64,000 nt of DNA. It comes from Flavobacterium chryseum (GTDB lineage Bacteria > Bacteroidota > Bacteroidia > Flavobacteriales > Flavobacteriaceae). The notes under the pieces are model-generated. The model worked only from the letters and a program-made list of their open reading frames with translations. It had not been told where the DNA came from and did no database searches. Of the stretch, positions 52,261-60,861 are shown in pieces. Numbering within the stretch: position 1 is the first letter of the stretch; each line of letters begins with the position of its first letter. The DNA lies in NCBI RefSeq assembly GCF_004362015.1, contig NZ_SNWW01000002.1:558001-622000 (forward strand). Direction: 5' to 3'. The position numbers and the translations under genes are program-made.

Positions 52261-53282
52261 ATGGAAAACAGCATTGCAATATACGGCGCTTACGGACACA
52301 CAGGAAAATTCATTGTTGCCGAACTTTCCAGACAAGGATATAAATTAATTCTTTCTGGAAGAGACGAAGAAAAATTACAGCTTTTAAAAGAGCAATATCC
52401 TGAGTCAATTGTAAAAGCAGCCGATATTAACGATTCGAAAACGTTAGACAATGCATTTTCCGAAGCTACGATTATTATTAATTGTGCCGGTCCATTTTTA
52501 GATACTGCAGAACCTATCATTCAGTCGGCTTTGCGATTAGGAATTCATTATATTGATTTAAGCGCCGAACAAAAAGCTGTTTTAGATGTATTTGAACAAT
52601 TTTCTGAACAGGCAAAAGATAAAATAGTAATAATTCCTGCTGCTGCATTTTACGGCGGATTAGGCGATTTGTTAAGCACTTCGCTAACTCAGGACTGGAA
52701 AGAAATCGACGAAATAAACATTTACATCGGGCTCGATTCCTGGCATCCAACCAAAGGAACGCGATTAACAGGAGATCGAAATCATTATAAAAGATTGACT
52801 TTCAAAAACAAAAAATTACAAGAACTCGAATCAAATCCTCCAATACAATGGGATTTTAAAAATTCTATAGGAATTAAGGAAGTCGTTACTTTACCTCTTT
52901 CAGAAATTATTACCATTTCCCGTCATTTAATGTAAATAACATTAATACGTATTTGAGTCAAAATTCTTTAGATGATTTACGAAATGCAGACACACCAGAA
53001 CCTTTACCAACGGACCAAAAGAACAGATCGTCTCAGCAATTTTGTGTAGAAGTTGTAGCAATAAAAGGAAAAACCCGAAGAGCAATTACAGCTTTTGGGC
53101 AGGATATTTATGCCGTTACAGCGCCTTTGGTCGTAGAAACTATAAATAGAATATTATCGGGAAAAATAAAAAAGATTGGTGTAACTACTATGGGAGAAGC
53201 ATTTGATGCTGCAGATTTTTTACAATCGTTAGATAAAGATGACATTGTAATATCTGCTATAACTGAATCTGAACTGAATTAA
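52261..53282 (+). pseudogene. saccharopine-dehydrogenase-like NAD(P)-binding protein, split by a frameshift
   Basis: The first part (224 residues) has the Rossmann start SIAIYGAYGHTGKFIVAELS and AADINDSKTLDNAF and stops right after SRHLM. The second part, in another frame, begins INTYLSQNSLDDLR and carries KGKTRRAITAFGQDIYAVTA and GVTTMGEAFDAADFL, the usual C-terminus of these reductase-like proteins. One extra T in the TTT at 52925-52927 would fuse them to about 340 residues (reading RHFNVNNINTYL), the expected full length. This is either a genuine one-base deletion or a sequencing error. The substrate of the family is unknown. Confidence 0.8.
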
Positions 53283-53366
53283 GATTTTCTGTAATAACAA
53301 TTTTCTAATACCCAGTTTGGGTTTTTATTTGTAATTTCGATTTTTCATTAAAATTACAAATATAAA

Positions 53367-53804
53367 ATGGCTTCATTTATTAAAGAAATATCTTTTCGCT
53401 GGTCAGATCTTGACCCTAATTTTCACGTTCGACATAGTGCTTACTACGATTTTGGCGCACAACACCGTATCGAAATTCTTGAAGAACTTGGTTTAACTTT
53501 AAGAGTGATGCAAACGCAGGGTTTTGGACCTGTTTTATTTAGAGAAGAATGCGTTTTCAGAAAAGAATTAAAACTTTCAGACAAAATATTTATTCATACT
53601 AAAACTTCAAAAATGAAGGCCGATGCTTCGCGCTGGTCTATTATTCACGAATTTAGAAGAGAAGATGATACACTTTGTGCCGTAATTACAGTTGATGGCG
53701 CATGGATGGACACTAAACTTAGAAAATTAGCTTCTCCAACTCCTGAAATTGCAATTGAAGCATTAAGTATTTTCCCAAAATCAGATGATTTTGTTGGACT
53801 CTAA
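53367..53804 (+). CDS. acyl-CoA thioesterase, 4HBT hot-dog fold
   Basis: The 145-residue protein has the 4-hydroxybenzoyl-CoA-thioesterase pattern: FRWSDLDPNFHVRHSAYYDF with the catalytic Asp in the W-S-D-L-D-x-N-x-H motif, GFGPVLFREECVFRKELKL, KMKADASRWSIIHEF and AVITVDGAWMDTKLRK. The hot-dog fold hydrolyses acyl-CoA or similar thioesters in the cytoplasm. The chain-length preference is not predictable. It ends at a strong terminator, convergent with the pectate-lyase-like gene. Confidence 0.88.
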   Translation: MASFIKEISFRWSDLDPNFHVRHSAYYDFGAQHRIEILEELGLTLRVMQTQGFGPVLFREECVFRKELKLSDKIFIHTKTSKMKADASRWSIIHEFRREDDTLCAVITVDGAWMDTKLRKLASPTPEIAIEALSIFPKSDDFVGL

Positions 53805-53827
53805 CTAACGTTCATTTTTTAAAATAT

Positions 53828-53870
53828 AAAATCCAAAAACATAACTAAAATTATGTTTTTGGATTTTTTT
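53828..53870. terminator. terminator between thioesterase and pectate-lyase-like genes
   Basis: A perfect 17-base stem (53828-53844 with 53851-53867, AAAATCCAAAAACATAA) has a 6-base loop and a T run on the plus strand. The complementary A run serves the opposite direction less well. Confidence 0.88.
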
Positions 53871-53877
53871 GTTTCAG

Positions 53878-56874
53878 CTATTCTGCCACAACTTTAAAAT
53901 TACCATTGAAATTTTCTCCCGAGACATTCAAAATATAAAGTCCGTTTATCTTTTTATTTCCAAGGTTTAAAGCAAAAGTTCCATTTCCGTCAGAAACAAT
54001 TTTTTCTTTAAGAATAGTTCTTCCCGAACTATCAATCAACGAAGCCGTTGCAGAAGTAAGGGTTTGATTAGGGATATTTATGAAAATTTTATCCTTAACC
54101 GGATTAGGATATACAATAATATTATTTTTGTTTTGACTGAATTTATCTGTGCTCAAAAATTCCTGCGTAAACAATCCTAAAACTTCTGTTGCGTTTAAGG
54201 GATAATTAAATATCTGAAGCTCATCAAATTGACCTTTATAGGGTGCGGGAGCAGTTCCTGATGACAATTCAAGTTCTCCAATATTTCCAATTATAAGATC
54301 TGTTTCTTCAGAAATTCCTGTAACTGCGGTTTCATCTAATTCTGCCGAAAAAACACCATCCGTGTAAATTCTGATTTTATGCGCCTGAATATCTCTCATT
54401 ATAACAACGTTGACCCAATTGTCTGTAAAATATTTGGGAGCGGCTGTCGTAACTTCTTTTTTCGTTTTATCATCATCAATGGCAAAACGCAAAAGTCCGC
54501 CTTTGATTTCTATATTATATCTTCTGCCCGTTGCACCAGTTGTGGCATTTTTGGTAAAAGAGCCTTTGCACAACAAATAAATACTAGTTGCCGAAGAAGT
54601 GGGCAATAAAGGCGGAGCAGCCTTCATCCAAAATGAAACGGTAAACGAATTTTTATCAAACAATAAATGATCCTGATTTGGGATATTTACCATCGATTTA
54701 TTAGTTGGAGAAGTTGAAAAATCTATGGCATTATTTGCTTTTCCGGGAACTCTCACATTCGCGTTATCATAAGCTGAGTTTAAAATACCGTTATTGGCAT
54801 AATTGGTAATATCCGCTATTTCTTCTCCCTGTGAAGCAGCTTCTTTAAAAGGCCAATGACCAACAAGGCTTGGTGTTAATGCACGAAAACTCCAAACATC
54901 TCCCGTTGCAGTGCCTTTTGCGTTTACAGCATCAATTCTCCAGTAATAATTGGTTGCCGGAGTTAAGCCTGGAATTTGATAAGAAGGACTGGCAACATAA
55001 ACCAAATTTGTTAATTTGTTCAAGTTGGAAGCATCTGTACCAAAATAAACAGCATACATAATTGTGTTTGAACTTCCACTCCATTTTAAAGTTAAACTTC
55101 CATTTGTCAACTCCGCATTATTTGAAGCTGATACAGGAGTTGGATTCGTTGCTTTAGTTGGCGCTGACGGAATTGGTGGTGTTGTTATCGAAACAACTTC
55201 ACTATAAGCAGATGATTCTGTAGTGTTTACTGCTTTAATTCGATAATAATATTGTGTGTTTGGAATTAAGTTGGTTTCATTATAACTGGAAATATTAGCT
55301 CCTAATGTACTCAAAACTGTAAAATCAGTTCCGTTTACAGAACGTTCTAAAACATAACTCTCTTCATTTGCTGCATTATCGCTCCAATTAATCGTGAAAG
55401 AACTTGCTGCGGGAATTTCTGTTGAAACCACATTAGTAAAATTCAAATTGGATGGCGGAATAATAAAATCGGGGGGCGTTACATTAGTCAATCCGTTAAT
55501 GTAAACCTCAATATTCAAATAAGGCGAATGCGATGTACTTACCGCTAATGCATCGGCACTATTTTTATTTAAGCCATTGGCATCTTCCCACGCGTCAGGC
55601 ATTCCGTCGTTATCTGTGTCTATAGAAGCTGGTGCGCCATAAACATGTCCTGCACCGCCGTTTGTAAAACCAAATTGCGTTGTCAGATCAGTTTGAACAT
55701 ATACATAAGTTGCCGTAGTTCCTTTAGACATTAAATCAGAAATCATTAAATTATCAACCTGATCGCGTCTCGGATAAGATGCACCAACATTTAATACGAT
55801 TTTATTATAAGCATCGACAGCACTCAACGTGGTATTTTTCATCGGATAATCATATGGAGTTGCTAAAATAGTAGCCGCATCTCCGGTAGGATATCCCGTT
55901 AAATCTGCAGGAACTAAAGTCCCATTTAAGGCTCCATCCTTATTATTATCAAAATAATTCCCTGAACCGTACAAAAGGAAATTATCGTTTCCTCTGTTAA
56001 AAGGCGTTGTAATTGTAGTGCTCGTATTTGGGCCTCCAATAAAATAATTGTTTATAATATTAACATCAGAACTTCCGGCAGAATCTCCACCCATAATATA
56101 GGCATCACCAGATTCTGTATGTCCATAAGTATTTCCGTAATTTCCCCAATTATAAACAACGTTATTTACAAACTCGTTAATTCCTTTTATTTTATTGTTT
56201 CGCGTTTTATTGCAGATATATAAATTTCCAATTAAACTTATTTTTCCTCCTGAAGGCTGAATCAAACCTCCGGCCGAATGATTATGACGGTGCAATGCCT
56301 GACCAATAATCGAATTCTGAATAGTGATATTGTCCGGACTTATACCTTTATTATCCCAATTGATAGAAAAAACTTCATCAGTTCCCCAGGTAAAAGTCAT
56401 GTGATCAAAAATCATATTGGCGCCATTTGCAAGTCCGGATGCGTCTTGATTTTGAGCAGTTCCACCATAACGAATGCGTAGATATCTGGCAATAGTATTA
56501 TTTGATCCTGTAAAAGTTACTCTTGGACCTAAAAATATAATTCCCTCACCTGTTGCGGTTTGCCCTGCAATAGTGGTATTACTTGCAACCACAACCGGAG
56601 TTAGCAAATTAACGATACCTCCTACTCTAAATATCACAAATCTGCCTTCCTGACTAACGGCGTCCCGAAAAGAACCCGGACCGCTGTCATTTAAATTCGT
56701 AACTAAATAAATTTGAGGATTTGCTGCACCACGCGCTCCTGTTGTAAATCTTCCAAAACCGGTAGCTTCCGGAAAGGCTAATGTTTGAGCATTTAAAGTT
56801 CCAAACATGGAAATTAATCCGAAAATCATACAGGATTTGAGTACATACTTAAATGTAAAAATGTTTTTTTTCAT
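53878..56874 (-). CDS. secreted multidomain pectate-lyase-like protein (PL1-like helix, FN3, LamG, T9SS domain)
   Basis: A signal peptide ends at GTLNAQ (residue 30). A right-handed beta-helix of the pectate lyase 1 type follows to about residue 440 (FPEATGFGRFTTGARGA, NTTIAGQTATGEGI, RYLRIRYGG, DHMTFTWGTDEVFSI, IIGQALHRHNHSAGG). It is followed by a calcium-loop stretch DTDNDGMPDAWEDANGL. Two FN3 modules (about 478-665) and a LamG/concanavalin-like domain (about 670-860) come next. The last 80 residues, with IIVYPNPVKDKIFINIPN and ILNVSGENFNGNFKVVAE, form a type A sorting domain for type IX secretion. It would cut pectin-like uronates outside the cell. No other pectin genes are adjacent. Confidence 0.9.
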   Translation of the reverse strand: MKKNIFTFKYVLKSCMIFGLISMFGTLNAQTLAFPEATGFGRFTTGARGAANPQIYLVTNLNDSGPGSFRDAVSQEGRFVIFRVGGIVNLLTPVVVASNTTIAGQTATGEGIIFLGPRVTFTGSNNTIARYLRIRYGGTAQNQDASGLANGANMIFDHMTFTWGTDEVFSINWDNKGISPDNITIQNSIIGQALHRHNHSAGGLIQPSGGKISLIGNLYICNKTRNNKIKGINEFVNNVVYNWGNYGNTYGHTESGDAYIMGGDSAGSSDVNIINNYFIGGPNTSTTITTPFNRGNDNFLLYGSGNYFDNNKDGALNGTLVPADLTGYPTGDAATILATPYDYPMKNTTLSAVDAYNKIVLNVGASYPRRDQVDNLMISDLMSKGTTATYVYVQTDLTTQFGFTNGGAGHVYGAPASIDTDNDGMPDAWEDANGLNKNSADALAVSTSHSPYLNIEVYINGLTNVTPPDFIIPPSNLNFTNVVSTEIPAASSFTINWSDNAANEESYVLERSVNGTDFTVLSTLGANISSYNETNLIPNTQYYYRIKAVNTTESSAYSEVVSITTPPIPSAPTKATNPTPVSASNNAELTNGSLTLKWSGSSNTIMYAVYFGTDASNLNKLTNLVYVASPSYQIPGLTPATNYYWRIDAVNAKGTATGDVWSFRALTPSLVGHWPFKEAASQGEEIADITNYANNGILNSAYDNANVRVPGKANNAIDFSTSPTNKSMVNIPNQDHLLFDKNSFTVSFWMKAAPPLLPTSSATSIYLLCKGSFTKNATTGATGRRYNIEIKGGLLRFAIDDDKTKKEVTTAAPKYFTDNWVNVVIMRDIQAHKIRIYTDGVFSAELDETAVTGISEETDLIIGNIGELELSSGTAPAPYKGQFDELQIFNYPLNATEVLGLFTQEFLSTDKFSQNKNNIIVYPNPVKDKIFINIPNQTLTSATASLIDSSGRTILKEKIVSDGNGTFALNLGNKKINGLYILNVSGENFNGNFKVVAE

Positions 56875-56878
56875 AGTG

Positions 56879-56913
56879 ATTTGGTTATAATCAGTTAAAT
56901 AGTATAACCAAAT
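56879..56913. promoter_or_regulatory. 11-base inverted repeat at the start of the pectate-lyase-like gene
   Basis: ATTTGGTTATA (56879-56889) pairs perfectly with TATAACCAAAT (56903-56913) across 13 bases, 4 bases before the start codon. It may be an operator, or a hairpin that blocks ribosome access in the leader. Confidence 0.5.
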
Positions 56914-57158
56914 TAGTTATATGTCAAAAAGAGACCGTCCTGTCCAATCCTGTTTTACAACACTAATTATCAGTATTTTATATTTTCAACAGCTAAATTG
57001 AAACTTTTGTTTAATTCGAATAATCAAATAGGTATAATCGCTCCTTTGTTTGCATTTGTTTTATTTTTTTAACACAATAAAAGCTATAATAAAAACAGCA
57101 TGATAATTTTAATTATAGCTTTTAAGCAAATCATTTTATTACAAATTTTAGTGATTAA

Positions 57159-57189
57159 TTGAGTATTTAACCTAATAACTATAACTTTG
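57159..57189 (+). promoter_or_regulatory. promoter with a long leader before the DinB-like gene
   Basis: TTG (57159-57161) and TAACTTTG (57182-57189) are 20 bases apart, a consensus flavobacterial promoter. A second -7 type box, TATATTTG, is at 57218-57225. Both lie about 250-280 bases before the next ATG. The 595-base gap from 56875 otherwise shows no gene; a word AAAGC-N10-GCTTT (57356-57375) is the only local structure seen. Confidence 0.5.
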
Positions 57190-57469
57190 TTATACTTTAA
57201 AATTTTAAAACTAAGGGTATATTTGACTTTGTAAAAGATTCAGAATTAATGATAAAATCAACATAAACAATTTTGTCGGCACTGTTGAACATTGAAAGTC
57301 TGGGCATAGGCAAAAAAATCTACAGATGGATTTGTGATGCATTGTGATTTTATTGCAAAGCATTAAAAAACGCTTTGATGAAACTGCAATTAGTATTACT
57401 TATCCGCAGCGAATTATGACTTTTAAAAACAGCGAAATAAATACATCAAAAGAAAAATAATACATCTCT

Positions 57470-58312
57470 ATGAAATCTATACAAATTATACCCATCCAAA
57501 CATTACATCTCTTTCCTGTTCTTGATGACTTGTTAATTGAACTTTTAACGTCATTAATTGATGAAGAATGGAACGCACAAACCGTTGCTAAAAAATGGAA
57601 AGTAAAAGACATTGCTTCTCATTTATTAGATGGAAATTTGAGAGGTTTATCGATTTCCAGAGATCATTTTTTTGGAGAAAAACCCGAAAATATTAATTCA
57701 TATGAAGATTTAGTTGATTTTCTTAATCAGTTAAATATGAGTTGGACAAATGCAACAAAACGAGTAAGTCCGGCAGTTATAACAAACTTGCTGGAAATTA
57801 CAGGCAAACAATATTCTGACCATTTACAGACATTACATCCTTTTGAAAATGCTATATTTTCAGTCGCCTGGGCTGGAGAAGAAACTTCACTAAACTGGTT
57901 TCATATTGCCCGTGAATACACTGAAAAATTTCTGCATCAGCAACAAATTAGAAATGCCGTTGGCAAACAAGCTTTGTTTACAAAAGCGTTATTTTATCCG
58001 TTCATTCACACTTTTATGCAGGCTTTGCCAAACGTCTATAAAAACACATCAGCAAAAGAAGGAACTATTGTTACGCTGATTGTAAATACTGAAATTGGAG
58101 GACAATGGACTATTATTAAAGAAAAAGACAACTGGAAATTTATTGAATCTTTTGATACAGAACCAAGCGCAATTATAAAAATAAATCCTGATGATGCGTG
58201 GTTGCTGTTTTCGAAAGGAATGACCCCAAATGATGCTAAAGAAAAGGTAAAAATTATCGGTGATCAAAAGCTTGCAGAAATAGCATTAAACATTGTCGCA
58301 GTAATGGCTTAA
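57470..58312 (+). CDS. maleylpyruvate-isomerase/DinB-like N-terminal domain protein with SCP2-like C-terminus
   Basis: The N-terminal half (about residues 8-165) is a DinB-type four-helix bundle of the mycothiol-dependent maleylpyruvate isomerase group: FPVLDDLLIELLTSLIDEEW, KKWKVKDIASHLLDGNLRG and LNWFHIAREYTEKFLHQQQI, with His residues suitable for metal. The C-terminal about 95 residues (IVNTEIGGQWTIIKEKDNWK, SAIIKINPDDAWLLFSKGM) resemble the SCP2-like tail that goes with that domain. Bacteroidetes lack mycothiol, so another thiol cofactor or role is likely. It stands between a long gap and a secreted hydrolase gene. Confidence 0.8.
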   Translation: MKSIQIIPIQTLHLFPVLDDLLIELLTSLIDEEWNAQTVAKKWKVKDIASHLLDGNLRGLSISRDHFFGEKPENINSYEDLVDFLNQLNMSWTNATKRVSPAVITNLLEITGKQYSDHLQTLHPFENAIFSVAWAGEETSLNWFHIAREYTEKFLHQQQIRNAVGKQALFTKALFYPFIHTFMQALPNVYKNTSAKEGTIVTLIVNTEIGGQWTIIKEKDNWKFIESFDTEPSAIIKINPDDAWLLFSKGMTPNDAKEKVKIIGDQKLAEIALNIVAVMA

Positions 58313-58408
58313 TTAATAATACATATTTTCTGATAATTTTAAGACTCTTATTTTGCATTTTAAAATGGTTAGTTTTACTTTTATAAGTAGCCATTCAATA
58401 AATTCAAC

Positions 58409-59401
58409 ATGAAAAATATAAGATTCCTTCTAATCCTGCTTCCTTTTCTATGCTTTTCACAGCAGGAAAACGTAAAAGCACTTGATATTAATTTAAGTAA
58501 TTACGAATATCCGTTTCCGGTTCATTTTTTAGAATTGAGCAATCAGCGTCAGTCTTTAAAAATGGCTTATATGGACATTAAACCTGATAATTACAACAAT
58601 AAAAATATCGTTTTACTTCACGGTAAAAACTTCAATGGCGCTTATTGGGAAACGACAATCAAAGCCTTAACAAAAGAAGGTTTCAGAGTTATTGTTCCTG
58701 ACCAGATAGGTTTTGGAAAATCATCTAAACCGGATAATTTTCAATATACTTTTCAGCAATTTGCTGAGAATACCAAAAAATTATTAGACCATTTAGGAAT
58801 TCAAAAAACTACTATTTTAGGGCATTCAATGGGTGGAATGTTAGCGACAAGATTTGCGCTTATGTATCCTGAAACGACCGAAAAATTAGTTTTAGAAAAC
58901 CCAATTGGTTTAGAAGACTGGAAGTTGGTTGTTCCTTATAAAACAATTGATTGGTGGTACGAAGGTGAACTAAAACAAAACTACGAAGCCATAAAAAAAT
59001 ACCAAATGGCGAATTATTATGATGGAAAATGGAATGCCGATTTTCAAAAATGGGCAGAATTAAGCGCTGGCTGGACATCAGCTCCTGATTATAATATTGT
59101 AGCGTGGAATTCAGCTTTGATGTATGATATGATTTTTACACAACCTGTTGTATATGAATTCAAAAACATCAAAAGTCCAACACTTTTAATCATAGGAACA
59201 AGAGACAAAACGGCAATTGGAAAACAATGGGCCTCTGAAGAAGTCAAAAAAACATTGGGTAATTATGCTGAATTGGGTAAAAAAACACAAAAGGCGATTC
59301 CGAATTCTAAATTAGTTGAAGTACCTAATACCGGACATTTACCGCATATTGAATCTTTTGATCAATTTATAAAACCATTAATCGTATTTTTGAAACAATA
59401 A
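58409..59401 (+). CDS. secreted alpha/beta hydrolase
   Basis: MKNIRFLLILLPFLCFSQQ is a signal peptide. The hydrolase domain has VLLHGKNFNGAYWETTI with the oxyanion region, VIVPDQIGFGKSSKP, the nucleophile elbow ILGHSMGGMLATRFAL with Ser140, IIGTRDKTAIG with the acid, and VPNTGHLPHIESF with the catalytic His. The length of 330 matches haloalkane-dehalogenase or epoxide-hydrolase-like esterases. Substrate is not predictable. It is probably monocistronic, with the next gene following a repeat-rich gap. Confidence 0.88.
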   Translation: MKNIRFLLILLPFLCFSQQENVKALDINLSNYEYPFPVHFLELSNQRQSLKMAYMDIKPDNYNNKNIVLLHGKNFNGAYWETTIKALTKEGFRVIVPDQIGFGKSSKPDNFQYTFQQFAENTKKLLDHLGIQKTTILGHSMGGMLATRFALMYPETTEKLVLENPIGLEDWKLVVPYKTIDWWYEGELKQNYEAIKKYQMANYYDGKWNADFQKWAELSAGWTSAPDYNIVAWNSALMYDMIFTQPVVYEFKNIKSPTLLIIGTRDKTAIGKQWASEEVKKTLGNYAELGKKTQKAIPNSKLVEVPNTGHLPHIESFDQFIKPLIVFLKQ

Positions 59402-59457
59402 TTTTTTGTCACCACTCGAGCGACAGCGAACAGGCAAAGCAATTACATTTTTTGTTT

Positions 59458-59537
59458 GCCACTAATTACACAAATTTTCACTAATTTTTTATAAAGATTG
59501 AAAATATTATTTCGTGTAAATTTGTGTAATTCGTGGC
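59458..59537. repeat. CACGAATT-type intergenic hairpin, copy 3
   Basis: Arms of 27 bases (59458-59484 and 59511-59537) pair with three mismatches over a 26-base loop. The outer GCCAC and GTGGC ends are the same as in the copy at 9684-9742. It lies 25 bases before the DUF1398 start. Confidence 0.75.
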
Positions 59538-59562
59538 GACTTAACTTAAAAACTAAAATATC

Positions 59563-59952
59563 ATGTTTACAATCGAACAAATAAAAGATGCACATTCTAA
59601 AGTAAAAAGCGGTGCTGATTTTCCAAATTATATTCAGGACCTAATTATTTTGGGCGTAAAGGGTTACGACACTTTCGTGAATGACGGACATGTTGAATAT
59701 TACGGAGTTAATAATTATAACGTTACTGCTGACGAAAAATATGCGAAAATTAAAGTCGCTGATACTGCCAATAAAGAACGCTTTATCGAATATTTGGTAA
59801 TGCATCAGGATGGTCAAACGGATTATTTGACTTTTTGCAATCATTCAGCACAATGCGGAATAGCAAAATGGAGAGTTGATATTTTAGAAATGACCTGCAC
59901 CTACTATGATAAAGCAGAAAATGAAATATTGATCGAGAAAATTCCGGGTTAA
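59563..59952 (+). CDS. DUF1398 family protein
   Basis: The 129-residue protein fits DUF1398: FTIEQIKDAHSKVKSGADFP at the start, YIQDLIILGVKGYDTFVNDG, a middle YYGVNNYNVTADEKYAKIKV, and CNHSAQCGIAKWRVDILEMT with TCTYYDKAENEIL at the end. Members have been labelled phage envelope proteins, with no evidence here. It starts the run DUF1398, sulfurtransferase (28 bases later) and ABC protein (23 bases later), all in one direction, so they may share a transcript. Confidence 0.85.
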   Translation: MFTIEQIKDAHSKVKSGADFPNYIQDLIILGVKGYDTFVNDGHVEYYGVNNYNVTADEKYAKIKVADTANKERFIEYLVMHQDGQTDYLTFCNHSAQCGIAKWRVDILEMTCTYYDKAENEILIEKIPG

Positions 59953-59980
59953 TTTATAAACAATTCAATTCTTATTTGAT

Positions 59981-60838
59981 ATGTCACAATTGTTATCACC
60001 TATTATAAATCCAGAAGATTTACTTCACCTTCAGGATTCATCTGAAATTATTTTAATTGATGCCCGAGCAGGAATCAATGCCGAAGAAAATTATAAAAAC
60101 GAACATCTAAAAGGTGCGCGTTATGTTGATTTAAATCGGGATTTGGCAACTGTTGAAACTGATCCAGCAAATGGAGGAAGACATCCTTTACCTTCATTTG
60201 AAAAATTTTCAGAAGTACTTTCTAGACTTGGAATCTCACCTAAAATTCATGTGATTATTTACGATGATAAAAACGGATCGAATGCCGCAGCCAGATTTTG
60301 GTGGATGTTAAGATCAATCAGACATGAAAAAGTTCAGGTTTTAAACGGAGGTTTGCAAGAAGCTATAAAAATAGGTTTTCCGGTAAGTTCAGAAATTGAA
60401 ACTTTTGATGCAACAGAAAATTATCCTATTTCAGACTGGAAATTAGCCACAGCCAATATTGACGAAGTCGAAAGAGCCAGAAATAACAATCAAAATATTG
60501 TAATTGACGTAAGAGATAAAAACCGTTTTGATGGCTTAACAGAACCACTGGATTTAATTGCAGGGCATATTCCGGGCGCCGTAAACGTTCCTTTTAGCGA
60601 AAACTTAAATGAAGATGGTTTTTATAAATCTGCAGTAGATTTAAAAGAAAAATATACTGCAATTTTAGGCAATAAAAACCCCGAAGATATAATTGTACAT
60701 TGCGGATCGGGTGTAACAGCTTGCCACACTTTATTGGCTTTAGATTATGCCGGAATAGAAATTCCAAAACTGTATGTAGGTTCCTGGAGCGAATGGTCAA
60801 GAAATGATCGTGAAATGGCAACTAAAGAATCGAATTAA
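59981..60838 (+). CDS. 3-mercaptopyruvate/thiosulfate sulfurtransferase (double rhodanese)
   Basis: Two rhodanese domains are present. The N-terminal inactive one has IDARAGINAEENYKNEHLKG and YDDKNGSNAARFW-like features. The C-terminal active one has VIDVRDKNRFDGLTEPLD, AGHIPGAVNVPF and the active loop IVHCGSGVTACHT with Cys241. The CGSGVT loop is that of mercaptopyruvate sulfurtransferases, rather than CRKGVT of thiosulfate rhodaneses. The enzyme transfers sulfur from 3-mercaptopyruvate to thiols. The gene lies between DUF1398 and the ABC ATPase gene. Confidence 0.92.
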   Translation: MSQLLSPIINPEDLLHLQDSSEIILIDARAGINAEENYKNEHLKGARYVDLNRDLATVETDPANGGRHPLPSFEKFSEVLSRLGISPKIHVIIYDDKNGSNAAARFWWMLRSIRHEKVQVLNGGLQEAIKIGFPVSSEIETFDATENYPISDWKLATANIDEVERARNNNQNIVIDVRDKNRFDGLTEPLDLIAGHIPGAVNVPFSENLNEDGFYKSAVDLKEKYTAILGNKNPEDIIVHCGSGVTACHTLLALDYAGIEIPKLYVGSWSEWSRNDREMATKESN

Positions 60839-60861
60839 TTATAAAATACAAAGTACCAAAA

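Noticed and set aside
57400-57612. Minus-strand 70-residue open frame at the start of the DinB-like gene
   Set aside because: It overlaps the N-terminal coding part of a well-supported gene and has no recognisable feature.
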